The notes below the pieces were generated by a model. That model saw nothing but the letters and a program-made list of their open reading frames with translations. It was not told the DNA's origin and did not search any database. Positions 46,505 to 58,467 of a stretch of 64,000 nucleotides of DNA are shown piece by piece; position 1 is the stretch's first letter, and every line of letters starts with the position of its first letter. The stretch lies in contig NC_134104.1 in assembly GCF_040939455.1 (NCBI RefSeq), forward strand, positions 143,070,501 through 143,134,500, read 5' to 3'. The stretch comes from Microcebus murinus. Lineage: Eukaryota; Chordata; Mammalia; Primates; Cheirogaleidae. A program made the translations under genes and the position numbers.

Positions 46505-47590
46505 ATTTGTTGTTTTGGGATTTCTTGATACAGGCCACTCTCACCGGGGTTAGGTGATACTCATTGTGGTTTTGATTTGCATTTCTCTAATGATTAGAGA
46601 TGTTGAGCATTTTTTTTTTTTTGTATGTTTGCTTGCCATTATTCTGTCTTCTTTGGAGAAGTTTCTGTTCATTTCCATTGCCCATTTCTTGATGGGGTTG
46701 TTTGATTTTTTCTTGTTAATTTTTTTGAGTTCTAGATAGATTCTTATTATCAGACCTTTATCAGAAGTATAGAGAGGAAATATTTTCTCCCATTCTGTAG
46801 GTTGTCTATTTGCTCTAATGATAGTTTCCTTGGCTGTGCAGAAGCTTTTTAATTTGATCAGATCCCATTTATTTATTTATGTTTCTGCGGTGATTGCTTT
46901 GGGGGTCTTCTTCAAGAATTTTTTGCCTAGGCTGATGTCTAAAAGGGTTTTCCCAACACCTAGGATTCTTAAGGTTTAATGCCTTAGGTTTAAGTGTGTT
47001 ATCCATCTTGAGTGGATTTTTGTGAGAGTTGAGATTCAGATTCATTGTGAGATTCAGATTCATTCTTCTGCATGTAGCTATCCAGTTTTCTCAGCACTTA
47101 TTGAAAAGAGATTCTTTTCCCCAATGTATATTTTTGTTTGCTTTATCAAAGATCAGGTTACCGTATGCAGATGGTTTCATCTCTAGAATCTCAGTCCTAT
47201 TCCAAAGATCAATGCCTCTGTTCTTGTGCCAGTACTAGGCTCATTTAATTATTATTGCTTTAGAGTACAGCTTGAAGTCAGGAAGACTGATGCCTCCAAG
47301 TTTGTTCTTTTTACTTAGGATTGCTTTGGCTATACGAAGTTTTTTTCTGGTTCCATGCAAAGTAAAGAATTATCTTTTCTACATCTGTAAAGAATGATGA
47401 TGGTACTTTGATGGGGATTGCATTTATTCTGTAGATCACTTTAAGTAATATTGACATTTTAATTATATTGATTCTACCAATCCATGAACAAGGTAGATTT
47501 TTCCATCTGTTTGTATCTTCTACAATTTATTATTTTAGCATTCATAGTTCTCCTTATATAAGTCTTTCATATCTTTTGTTAAATATTTTT
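46505..47590 (-). mobile_element. LINE-1 ORF2 fragment, antisense
   Basis: Antisense ORF2 text: 'tttttcttgttaatttttttgagttc...', 'cccattctgtaggttgtcta', 'ggctgtgcagaagcttttta', 'tgccagtactaggctcattt', 'gcttgaagtcaggaagactg', 'ctttgatggggattgcattt'. It covers the region after the reverse-transcriptase core up to near the thumb. It overlaps by about 110 consensus bases the right end of the L1 at 43733-44525, so it is a separate copy, and it lacks a 3' UTR and tail. The coding frame is broken. Confidence 0.9.
47030..47066. repeat. 18-base tandem duplication inside L1
   Basis: 'tgagattcagattcatt' occurs twice in a row (from about 47031 and 47049) where L1 normally has one copy. Confidence 0.8.
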
Positions 47591-47599
47591 TCTTTCTTC

Positions 47600-48860
47600 A
47601 GTTTGTTTTGTGTTTACTTTGTTCTTCCTAATTTCTTAACATAATACTTTTGATTTGAAAGATTTCTTCTCTATAAAAAAGCATTTATTGCTGTAAATTT
47701 CCCCCTAAATACTGCTTCAGTTTGATGCACAAATTTTGACATTTTGTGATTTTATTTTTATTCCAATTTATGTTTTACTTTTCCTTGAGATTTTTGGTTT
47801 TTTAATAGTATATTGCTTAATTTTCATTTTTCCAGATGTCTTTCTATAATTGATTTCAAGTTTAATTTCAGTATTCTATGTATTTTCCATTTCTTTCCTC
47901 ATTATGCTCATACTTTCCTCTACCTTTTCAAACATGTGGGCATATTTGTAATATTGGATTTAATGGCTTTATCTTCTATTTTCATCAATGCTATAATTTC
48001 TATCTGTTTTTATTGATTAATTTTCAATCAATTATAGATCATATTGTCCTGCTTTTTTGCCTATTTAGGTTATATTTGATTGGATTCATCATCATTCATT
48101 GATGGACATTATGAATTTTATGTTTTGGATGCTGGATTTTTGTTGTATTCTTTTAATGAATAATGGATTTTTTTCTGACACACTGCTAAATTGCTACAGA
48201 TGAATTTGGTCCTCTTCATGTTTGCTTCAAGATTTGTTATTATAGATGTATGGAATTGTTTAGCATAAGTATACTATATAATGTATATAGGCATAATTAC
48301 GAAGATAATAAACCTCTAAGGACTCTTTCCCATGCCCTATGTATGACGAGGTCTCTCCACTAGGCATGGTGTGACAAGAACCCCTCTCTACCTTTTAGAA
48401 ACTTCAGTAATTATTTGACTATTGCTCCCTGGTGTCTCTTGACACAGTGTCCGGTGTTCTATCCCAGGTATATGAAAATCAGTATTCAGTTCAAAATTCT
48501 TGGAGACCATCTGCAGATTTCTGGAATTGTTTGTGCAGAGTCCTCCTCTTTAGCATTCTTCTCTAAAATTTCTAGCCACCTTAGCCTTCATTAGTTCCTT
48601 TCTTTTTTCCGAACTCAGCAAGATTGTTGGGCTCTTTCTGGGTTCCCACTCCTGGTCTACAGCCTGAAACTACCTTTAAACAGTATTCTGGAACAATCAT
48701 AGAGCTCACCTCATTTGTTTCCCTACTCTTATGATCACAATATTATCCTGCATGATCCAATGTTTCAAAATAATTATCCCATATTTTTTCTAGTTTTCTA
48801 ATTGCTTACAGTAAAAAAGGTAATTTCAAAGCTGTTAATGTATAGCAGTTCATGGTTAGA
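47600..48860 (-). mobile_element. old LINE-1 (L1M-type) 5' half, antisense
   Basis: Starts in the endonuclease-proximal ORF2 region ('attgctgtaaatttccccct', 'cttcagtttgatgcacaaat'), then 'tttctttcctcattatgctc', 'atggacattatgaattttat', 'ggatgctggatttttgttgt', 'ttgttgggctctttctgggt' and 'cacctcatttgtttccctac', which I recall as antisense upstream/5' UTR sequence of old L1s. No intact frame. Confidence 0.65.
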
Positions 48861-48864
48861 AGCA

Positions 48865-49749
48865 AGAGTTGCAAATATACACAATTTATACTTTCTAACC
48901 AGTATAGCTTACTCTATTACTCTACTTTATAACCAAATAATGTATATTCATCTACCTATATCTGCATTCATCATGCTCTAATGAGGACTCCAGATCCAGA
49001 TAGTAATTTTGGGGTATGCATTTCCTGAGAAATACTAAATATATTCTATTCATTTTTCCCAAGTTGTGGTTCTTTCATTCTTTCACTAATAAGTGGTTAC
49101 CACATATTCACAACTTCTGCTATTTTAGTGCTAATGTAGAATTCTTGCCTTTTTGAGTTACTATTTCATTTTCATTTTTTAACATTAACTCATGAACCTA
49201 TTCTGCTGTTTTTTGAAGCTCATTGAATCATACCTATTCATTTGTTTTCACTCTATTTCATTATATTCTCCTAATCTCTTCTTGTTAGCACCTTTTCATC
49301 TTTAACACAAGATACCTAATTGATCTAGCTCTTTGATCATTTCTACTTTTCGTTAACCCTAGAATGAAAACAACTCAAAAGATAATCTATTTCATTGTTG
49401 TTGTACTTAATAAAACTCTTGCTGGCATATATGATAGTCAGAGATGCCTGTCAGAGAATGATTGCAATTTTATTTTAAGGCTGTGTGGTTAGTAGAAAGA
49501 GGATGAGTTTTATAACTGTATAATTTTTATCCTGTATAACAAATCCTGTATCCACCTATTGTTATTCCATAGATATGATAGTTAACCATAGAGTCTCTTT
49601 TCTCAGCTATAAAATGGGGTGAGTCTTCCCAAATACCCAACCCAAGCCCTAGAATCTTAAAAATTTGTGTGTGTGTATGTGTTTTAATCATTGTTGTTTT
49701 AAGCTTCTAAATTAGAGTAGTTTCACAGGCAGCAAATAGCCAGAAAAAA
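48865..49749. other. no recognisable gene or repeat
   Basis: AT-rich with a short (TG)n at 49667-49681. Confidence 0.35.
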
Positions 49750-49910
49750 ACGGTGTAGGATCAATCAATCCAATTTGCATTATTAGGTTTCCTCCCTTAT
49801 AAATTGGGCATAATGGTAATGTCTGTTTCACATAAAAATTAAATGCAATTTATAGGAGATAACCTAGTTGAGTACCTGGCACATAAAATGTGTTTTTACA
49901 AATATTAACT
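49750..49910 (+). repeat. MIR SINE fragment
   Basis: Sense MIR: 'cctcccttataaattgggca', 'taatggtaatgtctgtttca', 'agttgagtacctggcacata'. Diverged. Confidence 0.6.
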
Positions 49911-49914
49911 AACT

Positions 49915-51105
49915 TTTCCTCTTCTACATTTTCTATTGCCTCAAATAATATTTATCTTTTTTATCACCCTTTCTAACTCTCTAACTTAAGTAGGGGTCTT
50001 TTATAGCACATTCCTTTTAGAAGAGAGATTCCTTGAACATCTGAGGAAATGTGGGCAGAAATTTTAAAGAATCCTTCCTCTAGTTTCTATCCACTGATTT
50101 TAATATGATTGGTAAATTTCTAAAATTATGTATGGAAGTAAAACTAAACAGAGAGATATATAAAAGTTCATTAACAGCAAGAGCAGGAAAATTTGCTTAA
50201 CTCAAGATTTTGGCTTATGTTTACCTATGATATTTTTGCCATGATCAATAATGGGCTGCTGTCGGGTAAAGCATATTTTCAGAGTTCACATAAAGAATAC
50301 AATGCACTAAAAGTGCCTAAATTTAATAATTTCAAATAATTCTAACAGAAAGCAGCTATTACAGCCTGATTTATAAGATAATATATGCATATGTTTTTGT
50401 GAGCCTTTCTTTCTAATGTATCATGATGTTTATGTAACCATTCTACATTAGCACTTAGATTATTCCTTTGTTCAAACAAATTTAGTCCATTATTGTACTT
50501 TTTGTATTACACATCTGTCTTTTTGTTCTCTCCATAATGCATAAATAGTTGTGAGGCTTGAAAATCTCTATTTGTTTTTCCACAGCATGATTTGACAATG
50601 GGTAAAAATGGGAAAATAGAACAAAAAGCATGAGTAAATTCAAGAGAATTTGATGACTGATTGAATGTGGGGAGGAGCGTTGGAATGAAAGGAAATATTA
50701 TATTATGATGGCTCCTAGGTTATCAAATTGGCCAACTGCTTCTATTTGTTTTCTAGTGACAGGAGTTGATGATCAATTATATTGAGAAAAAGCTCTGTCA
50801 GTGGTGACAAGTGAGAGCATTTCAGAGGCGACAAAGACTCATATGGCAATTGATCTTAGGTGACTAACTTAATAAAGAAGCTTGTATGTGAAATAAAGGG
50901 GAAAATTAGAAAGAGGATACTAAGAGACTACTATGAAACAAGGGAGATATTTATTTTTAATTAACAAATTTGTTAAAAATAAAATGTCAATAGGAAAAAA
51001 TTCCAGCATAGAAGATCGTTGAAGATGTGGAAAAATAAATCTTCATGTCCTTAGAGGTTACCTGAGGAAGGACCTATGGTCTGTCACTATGATCTTTCCC
51101 TTTTT
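49915..51105. other. no confident repeat; possible L2 trace
   Basis: 'tgaatgtggggaggagcgtt' and 'gatggctcctaggttatcaa' at 50660-50730 faintly recall antisense L2, too weak to call. Otherwise unique-looking. Confidence 0.3.
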
Positions 51106-51109
51106 CACA

Positions 51110-51590
51110 CTGTGATGACTTTTGTAGTACATCAATTTGGCTAGGCTATATGTAGTCCATAATTATTTGATAAAACACTAACCTTGGGTATTACTATGAA
51201 AAAAAAATGTTGCAAATGTAATTAAAGTTCTTAATCAGTTACCTTTAATAAGGTATATTATCCTGGCTAGGGTGGGTGGGCCTAACTGAATCAGTTGGAA
51301 GGGCTTAAAAACCTGGCTGAGACTTCTCCAAGGTCTAGAAGAAATTGCACCTGTGGACAACAGCTTTAGACCATGCCCGCAGAGTTATATGTAGTTTAAA
51401 ATCTTACTTTCTTGACTGTCGACAACAGCTTCAGCTTGTGCCCCTGGATTCCAGACTGCCTACCCTGTGAATTTTGGACTTACTTATCCAGACCTCACAA
51501 TCACATAAGCTAATTCCTTGTAGTAAATCATATATATCATAACTATGGTGTTATATAGCATACTAGTTCTTCTTCTCTGGTGGAAACTTC
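51110..51590 (+). repeat. LTR-like ancient mammalian repeat
   Basis: 'caatttggctaggctatatg', 'ttatttgataaaacactaac', 'gtgggtgggcctaactgaat', 'cagttggaagggcttaaaaa', 'gaattttggacttacttatc', 'cacataagctaattccttgt', 'ttcttcttctctggtggaaa' follow in order a very common repeat that ends in consensus with 'ttctctggagaaccctgac'. I believe it is LTR-derived, but the family name is not certain. Confidence 0.6.
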
Positions 51591-51594
51591 AGGT

Positions 51595-52732
51595 TCCTTG
51601 GTCCTCTTTCCTATCATCTTACTCTGAAGGCAAAACCAAACTGTAATTGAAGTCAAGATTCAATCAACTTAATAAGTGCATATATTTAGAGTCTTAAAAG
51701 ATAACTGAGGAGAAGACTACGTAATAGGTTAGAGATAATAAATAATAAAGAGATTTAGATATTTGAGGCCTACATCTACTTCACAAACGTAACCCAACTG
51801 TTAAGCCTCTCATTATACTGAAGAACTTGAAGTTACCCCAAACCAGAAATGTGGAATATTTCTGTCAGTGATTACATGGTATAAAAATGTTTAGAATAAA
51901 AAGCAAAATAAAAATATTTAGGACTTCTGAAATTATCTTTCTGATGAACTAACAGATCTCCCCAGACAGTAGTACCTCTACTTCGTTTATTGTTTCTCTT
52001 CACCTTCCCATCAAACTAGCCATTGGATTCTGAGAAATAACTTGTCTAGTAGTTGGCTTTCTACAGCTACAATTAGAGGGTAATGCAAATTAAAAATAGT
52101 ATATCCATTGTATCTCTATTTCTTCCTGATAAATGGAAAGTTGAGTCAGTCTTAATCAAGATGCTATAATTATTCATGCTAATGTATGAATAATAATAGG
52201 ATTTGCATAAAACCAAATAAATGAGTCTTAAAGTGAGAATTTCAGAAAAAAATCAGCTATTAAGTCAATACATGGATGGGTGAATAATGTGTAAAAATTC
52301 TGTGGGCAGAAGAATGGCTCTGTACCCAGGGAATAATTATGAATCTGGTGGAAGTGAAGGCCACATACACAACAATGTGAGACAAATATATTCAAAGCTC
52401 CAGACAACTTCTCTGTTGACAACCCTAATTTCTCTTCTTCTGTCGTGATTTATGGTGAATTGTCCTTTGTCAGAACCAGGCTGTATTGACAGTGAGGTGC
52501 AGCTTTCCTAGGATCCTAAAGAAACTGCATTTGAATGACCCTCCCTTGCTCTCTGTATTCTTTTCCTTTAGTTTCTGAAACTGAGTCATTCTTTCACCAT
52601 GGTTCTTTAGCCTTGATGCCCTTGGCTGCAGCCTTTATCCTAAAACTCCAAATACCCTGGAAATCCAGAAACTTGAAAAAAGTATTCTGAATTACTTACT
52701 GGTCATGACATAGTGCACCTAAACTAAAACCA
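51595..52732. other. no recognisable gene or repeat
   Basis: Unique-looking AT-rich sequence before the plus-strand L1. Confidence 0.35.
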
Positions 52733-53841
52733 AGCTTTATTTTCAAAAAGAACAAAGCAGAGTAATCACACTACCTGACTTTAAATTATACTACAAAGCT
52801 ATAGTAACCAAAACAACATGGTACTGGCAGAAAAACAGACATATAAACCAATGGAACAGAATAGAGCACCCAGAAATAAACCCAAGCATTTATAACTAAC
52901 TCACTTTTGACAAAAGTGCCAAGAGCATACATTGAAAAATGGGCAGTCTCTTCAATAAATGGTGCTGGGAAACTGGATATCCATATGCAGAATTTTGAAA
53001 CTAGACCCATATCTATCAGTATATATGCAACAATAAAATCAAAATGAATTAAAGTCTTAAACATAAAACTCAAAACTACTAGAAGAAAACACAGGAGAAA
53101 TGCTTTCAGACACTGATCTAGGTAAATATTTTGTGGGTAATACCTCAAAAGCACAGGCAACAAAAGCAAAAATAGACAAATGGGATTATATCAAAGTAAA
53201 AAATTTTCTGCATAGCAAAGGAAACAATCAACAGAGTGAAGAGACAACCTGCAGAATGGGAGAAAATATTTTCAAACTATTCATCCAACAATGGATTAAT
53301 ATCCAGAATATATTAATACAAGAAGCTCAACCTCAATAGCAAAAATAAAATGAAACAAAGCAAAAGACAAATAATCTTATTTAAAAACAGAAAATTAACT
53401 GAAATAGACATTTCTCAAAAGAAGTCATACAATGGACAAGTAGATGACAAAATGCAATTCAAACCCACACTGAGATATCATCTTACCCCAATCAGAATGA
53501 CTATTAACAAAAAGGCAAACAAACAAAAAAACAAATATTGGCAAGGAAAATTAGAACAGAGATGCAGATAAAAGGCAACTCTTATACACTGTTAGTACAG
53601 ACATTATGGAAAAGAGTATAGAGATTTCTCAAAAACTAAAAATAGAACTACTGTATGATCTAGCAATCCCACTACTTGGTATTTATCCAAAGGAAAGAAA
53701 ATCAGTATATCAAAGAGATATCTGTACCCTCAGGTTTACTGCAGCATTAGTCACAATAGCCAAGATATGGAATCAACATAAGTGACTATCAATGGATGAA
53801 CTGATAAAAAAAAAAAAAAAAGAAGATGTGGTGTATATATA

Positions 53842-53879
<38 letters not shown>

Positions 53880-54418
53880 CACACGCACGTATATATATAT
53901 ATACAGTGGAATACCATTCATTGATTTTAAAAAAAGAATGAAATCCTGTCATTTGAGGCAACATGGATGAGCCTGGAAAACATTATTTTAAGTGAAATAA
54001 GTTAGGCACAGAAAGATAAATATTGTATGTCTCACTCTATGTAGGAACTAAAAACATTGCTCTCATAGAAGTAGAGAGTTAAATGTTGATTACTAGAGGC
54101 TGGGAAGTATAGGGAGAGGTTGGTTAGTGGATACAAAATTACAGCTAGATTAGAGGAGTAAGTTCTATTACATAGTGCTCTAAGGCACTGTATGGTAGCT
54201 ATAGTTAATAATTTTGGTATATTTTCAAATAGCTGGAAAAGAGGATTTTGAGTATTTTCTATACAAATAAATGATAAATTTTGACATGATGGATTTGCTA
54301 ATTACCCTTATTTGATCATTACATATTACTGCATCAAAATATCACTCTATACCCCATACATTTGTACTATTATTGAATGTCAATTAAAAATAAAATGAAC
54401 CAAATCTAGCTCTATTTT
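52733..54418 (+). mobile_element. LINE-1 3' end, plus strand, 5'-truncated, probable TSD
   Basis: The only sizeable sense-strand L1. ORF2 text appears in shifted frames: '[19 protein letters not shown]' (about 53185) and 'FKPTLRYHLTPIRMT' (about 53460). It then passes through the C-terminus, interrupted by a microsatellite, and a 3' UTR ('actagaggctgggaagtata', 'ggttagtggatacaaaatta') to 'caattaaaaataaaatg'. Direct repeats agctttatttt (52733-52743) and agctctatttt (54408-54418) differ at one base and fit a TSD. Multiple frameshifts make it old. Confidence 0.9.
53804..53908. repeat. poly-A plus (TG)n/(TA)n microsatellite inside L1 ORF2
   Basis: An A-run at 53806-53821, then TATA, (TG)n, (TA)n, CACACGCACG and (TA)n to about 53903. 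It expanded at the 'gtggtatatatac' site of ORF2, a known place for TA growth in L1 copies. Confidence 0.9.
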
Positions 54419-54419
54419 A

Positions 54420-54985
54420 ATGATGAATAAGATTAACCCATTATGAATTAATTCTCTATTATTTAAGCTTTATAAACCTCTAGGCAACCAGCTGGTTCAT
54501 AAGTAGAACAATTGTGAGGCAGTATAAATGTAGTTGAAGTAACTTTGGCCATTCAATCACCGATCAGTTTCATTTGAGCCAATTTTTGCTTAATCCATTT
54601 GATTTTTTTTTCCCCTGCTTTTGAATTAAAAATATCCTACACTGGGCCCAGTAATTGGTAAATGTTATTTTAAGGATTACATTGAAATGTATACATCCTA
54701 AATAGAATATGATTTTGTCCTTTGTAAATCTTTGCTTAAAGGGATTTTATTCTAATAGTCAGGGGGTGTTCTTGAATATATCATCCATTAAAAACCTGCT
54801 CAAAAATATTATTGAATATCTGGCATGACATTTAAAAAATGGAAGTCTCTCACTACCTCTGGTTGGTTTTTCCAGTGTCACAGGCAAATTTAATGATTAT
54901 TGACTTGTGATAGGAAGAAGAGATTCTTCTGTCTTCCCAAGAGCATTTTGCAAGGAGTGGCAGTAATCCCAAACTGAGAAAGAGG
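54420..54985. other. no recognisable gene or repeat
   Basis: AT-rich sequence without a repeat signature. Confidence 0.35.
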
Positions 54986-54989
54986 AAGT

Positions 54990-55140
54990 CTGGAGCCAAA
55001 CCTTATTCCATTTGGGAAGGAGGATTAGTCAGGTAGCATACCATGGCTTTAGTTTCCTCTTCTGTAAAATGACGAGATTTGAGAAATTAAGCTCTGAGAG
55101 TCTTTCTAGTTCTAACATGTTATGATATATAATTGAGAAA
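54990..55140 (+). repeat. MIR-family SINE (MIR3-like) fragment
   Basis: 'agtttcctcttctgtaaaat', 'gacgagatttgagaaattaa' and 'gagtctttctagttctaaca' correspond to 'agtttcctcatctgtaaaat', 'gagggggttggactagatga' and 'aggtcccttccagctctaac'. This last block is typical of MIR3. Confidence 0.7.
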
Positions 55141-55144
55141 TCAC

Positions 55145-55655
55145 TGATAGAAGGCACTAAAAATGCTGCAAGAACACTGACTTATCTAACATTTTCCAAG
55201 CTTGTAAATCATGTCCAAAAAACATTCCGAACATTAAGATGGATGCATTTCTCAATGTATTTCAGACTACTAATCTTTCACAAAGAAAATGCCAGTTCCA
55301 TCATATGTTATTGTACTCAAAGAGTGAGCAAATGAGCATTCTAAAATTATCTCTGTCGCACTCAAATATAACTAACTTATTCACTGGATGAGCAAACCTC
55401 CTCTCCAGTTATTAAAACACTGCTCAGTCTTTTTTTTTTTTTCCCCAAAGTAAACTGTCTTCCCAAATGTTCTTTCTTTGAGATTAAAAAATTATAACTA
55501 TAATATGATCATTTTAAAAAAAATAGATCAAATAACATTAACAAAAAATTCAGAAAATAGTCAAAAGTTTTAAAATACTACAATGTTTTAATATCATCAG
55601 TCAAAAATAGTGTGATTTAAACCAAATCAATGAGGAAGCTATGAATGAATGTATC
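55145..55655. other. no recognisable gene or repeat
   Basis: AT-rich with a T-run at 55431-55442. Confidence 0.4.
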
Positions 55656-55659
55656 CTTC

Positions 55660-56560
55660 CTTTAGTTCATCACACAGGTAAACAACTTCAAAAATAAGAG
55701 GCAGCTTTTCTGGTTTCAGCCGCAACATGTGAAGAGCTTAGAAAGCATTACTTTCATCCTTATGACAAGAAAATAAAGCTGAACAAACTGAAAATAACTT
55801 TCCTGACATCCATCAGAGAACTGAAATCACAGAGCAACATGCCACCCTGATGTCTGAAAGACAGGCAGATACAAAGACTTAACAGCCAAACTGCAGCTTA
55901 CATGGAGTAGAAACCGCTGGAGCCATAAACTGGTGGAAATCCTTTAATGATCATTTTGACAAATTTCTGGAGGCTGAGCATAGACTAGTTTCTGAGTGAA
56001 AACTCCCAAGAGGATCCCGCATTTTCATAAATTTACCTCCAGGAGCATCACCACATTCTCATGGTGAAGAGTCAAGAAAAATTACTTGGTGTTTCTGGCA
56101 GAGGGAGGAGAAAAATTACCATTTTGAAATAATACGCCCAGATCATTCTTCATAACAATCATAATAGTCTATTTTCCAATGGAAAAGATGCTTATCTGAC
56201 CTGGGGGAAGACGATTTTCCAATGCCAATGGACTGGAACCACCCTGTCTCATCCAAGCGGAGTAAAAGAAGCAGAGATTGAAGTGTGAAGGTCAAAGCCT
56301 AGGGGCACAGCTGAAAGATTGAGATTTAATTATAAGATTAGAGAATGCTTTCCCTCCCCACACATTACCAACACATCAACAGGGATCAAGTCTAACAGCA
56401 GATTACAGCTGAAAGAGCTGAAAAACACAGAATTTATTTGAAGAGTTGTCAGGTAAAGAAACCAAAAGATAACATGGGAGACAAGAAGGACACTAGGGGA
56501 AATTGCAACAACTCACACCAATGGCTATAGCAAGCATTAAACACAGCCAACTCCTAGTCA
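55660..56560 (+). mobile_element. old LINE-1 5' UTR region, sense
   Basis: 'agcattactttcatccttat', 'gacaagaaaataaagctgaa', 'catccatcagagaactgaaa', 'cagatacaaagacttaacag', 'tctcatggtgaagagtcaag', 'ttttccaatgccaatggact', 'ggaaccaccctgtctcatcc' match, from memory, the 5' untranslated region of old L1s. It is about 900 bases long without an ORF, and followed directly by L1 in the opposite orientation. Confidence 0.6.
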
Positions 56561-56589
56561 GATTAACATATATTAATAATCTAGTTATT

Positions 56590-57420
56590 GCATTTCCTTC
56601 TTCTGTTTGCTTTAGATATAAATTGCTCTTTTTTTCCTAAGGTAAAGGCTTAGATTATGGTGATTTTAGATCTTTATTATTTTCTATTACATGCATTTAA
56701 TGGTGCAACTTTTCCTCTAACTCTAGCTTAACTTCATCCTACAAATTTTGTTTTAGGTCAAAATGTTTTTTAATTTCTCTTGACATTTCTTTGACTCATG
56801 TAACCCATGTATTATTCAGCAACATTTTTAAATTCAACATTTTTTTACACTTTCCAGCTATCTTTCTGTTATTGATTTCTTGTTTAAGTTCATTGTGATC
56901 TGAGAGCATACTTTGTATGACGTCTACTTTTTCAAAATTTTGAAGTCTGTTTTTTGATGCAGAATGTAATCTATCTTGGTGAATGTGTCAAGTGAACTTG
57001 AGAAGAACATATATTCTGCTGTTTGGGGAAGAAGTGTTCCTTAAATGTTGAGTATAGCAGGTTGTTAGTGCTGTTCATGTCAACTCTGTCCTTATTGATA
57101 TTTTGCCTGCTTGATCTCTCAGTTACTGTAAGTGGGTTATTGAAATCCCCAACTATAATTATGAATTTATTTTCTCTGAGTCCCATTAGTTTTGCCTCAC
57201 ATATTTGATTAGGTGTATGCACATTAAACATTGTTATGCTTTAGAGATTTAATCCCTTTATTATTATGTAATGACCCTCCTTATCCTTGATATTTTTCCT
57301 TGTTCTGAAGTCCAATATGTCTGAAACTAACATAGCAACTATTGCTTTCTTTTGATTAATGTTAGCATGATGCATCTTTGTTCATCTCTTTTAACCTATG
57401 CACGTCTTAATATTTAAAGT
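56590..57420 (-). mobile_element. old LINE-1 ORF2 5' part, antisense
   Basis: Antisense ORF2: 'catttaatggtgcaactttt', 'taagttcattgtgatctgag', 'catactttgtatgacgtcta', 'tgatgcagaatgtaatctat', 'catatattctgctgtttggg', 'ttattgaaatccccaactat', 'tttattattatgtaatgacc'. Endonuclease to early RT region, decayed. Confidence 0.8.
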
Positions 57421-57424
57421 GAGC

Positions 57425-57645
57425 ATATTAGTTTTCTGCAGTTGCCATAACAAAGTACCACAAACTCAGTGACTTAAAACAACAGAGAGTTATTTTCTCA
57501 CAGTTGTGGAGGATAGAAGTCCAAAATCAAGGTGTCAGCAGGACTATGGTTCATCTAAAAATCCCAGGAAAGAATCATTTCTTGTTACTTCCAGCTCTAG
57601 TGGCTCCTGGCAACCCTGGACACTCCTTGGCTTCCGTTAAATTTA
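57425..57645 (-). repeat. LTR-like repeat 3' end, antisense (MaLR-type)
   Basis: 'ttagttttctgcagttgcca', 'taacaaagtaccacaaactc', 'agtgacttaaaacaacagag', 'ttctcacagttgtggaggat', 'aatcaaggtgtcagcaggac' give, reversed, an ending like MaLR-type LTRs ('...gtggtattttgttatggcagccc...'). Confidence 0.6.
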
Positions 57646-57649
57646 TTTC

Positions 57650-58467
57650 TTTTTTGTATGTTTTTATAATTTAAAAAAAAACTAAGGTGGTACAAATTTT
57701 TAGGTTACATGGATTGCTTTTGTAATGCTTGAGTCCCAGCTATAGGTGTGTCCATCACCCAAATGGTGTTCATTGTACACATTAAGTAGGTTTTTGCACC
57801 TGCCTCTGGTTGATTTCCACTGAGTTTTACTTCCCTCTGTGCACATGTGGGCCCATTGGTTAGTTCCAGTTTAATAGTGAGTACATGTGGTGTTTGTTTT
57901 TCCATTCTTGAGATACTTCACTTAGGAAAATGGTCTCCAGTTCCATCCAGATTGTTGCAAAAGGTATTAATCTATCTTTTCATGACTGAGTAGTACTCCA
58001 TGGTATACATATACCGCATTTTATTAATACACTCATGAATTGATGGGCACTTGGGTTTATTTCACATCTTTGCAATTGTGAATTGTGCAATAAGAAACAT
58101 TTGAGTACAGGTGTCTTTTTTTTTTATTTCGGCATATTATGGGGGTACAGATTTTAAGGTTTCAATAAATGCCCATTTCCTCCCTCCCCCCACAAGTCTG
58201 AGTCTCCATCATGACCATCCCCTAGATGGTGCTTTTTGATGAAAAGTCTTCTTTTCCTTTGGGTAGATAGCCAATAGTGGGATTGCTGGATTGAATGGTA
58301 GGTCTACTTTTAGTTCTTTGAGGAATCCCCATACTGTCTTCCATAGGGGTTGTAGTAATTTTCAGTCCCACCAACAGTATATAAGTGTTCCTTTCTCTCT
58401 GCATCCATGCCAGCATCTATTGTTTCGGGGCTTTCTAATGAAAACCATTCTTACAGGGGTAAGGTGT
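57650..58467 (-). mobile_element. LINE-1 3' end (older type C), antisense, split by a nested insert
   Basis: 3' UTR 'ggtggtacaaatttttaggt', 'gcttgagtcccagctatagg', then ORF2 C-terminal text ('cactcatgaattgatgggca', 'ggattgctggattgaatggt', 'gcatccatgccagcatctat'). The frame is broken by stops and by the insert at 58111-58237. Its right end abuts Tigger1 text, so it probably inserted into, or replaced part of, that element. Confidence 0.9.
58111..58237 (-). mobile_element. short L1 3'-end insert nested in older L1 (3' UTR type A)
   Basis: A T-run, 'ggcatattatgggggtacag', 'attttaaggtttcaataaat', 'ccacaagtctgagtctccat', ending at 'ccctagatggtgc': only about 110 bases of 3' UTR. It interrupts host L1 text between 'gtgtctttt' and 'tttttgatga'. 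The edges gtgtcttttt (58111-58120) and gtgcttttt (58229-58237) look like a TSD with one base missing. Confidence 0.88.

Noticed and set aside
43733..47590. One long L1 split by about 2 kb of insertion
   Set aside because: The two parts overlap by about 110 bases of consensus around the 'tgttgttttgggactttttgat' segment, so they are separate copies.
52786..53169. 127-codon minus-strand open frame with a membrane-protein look
   Set aside because: It is the opposite strand of L1 ORF2; the hydrophobic look comes from the A-rich sense strand of L1.
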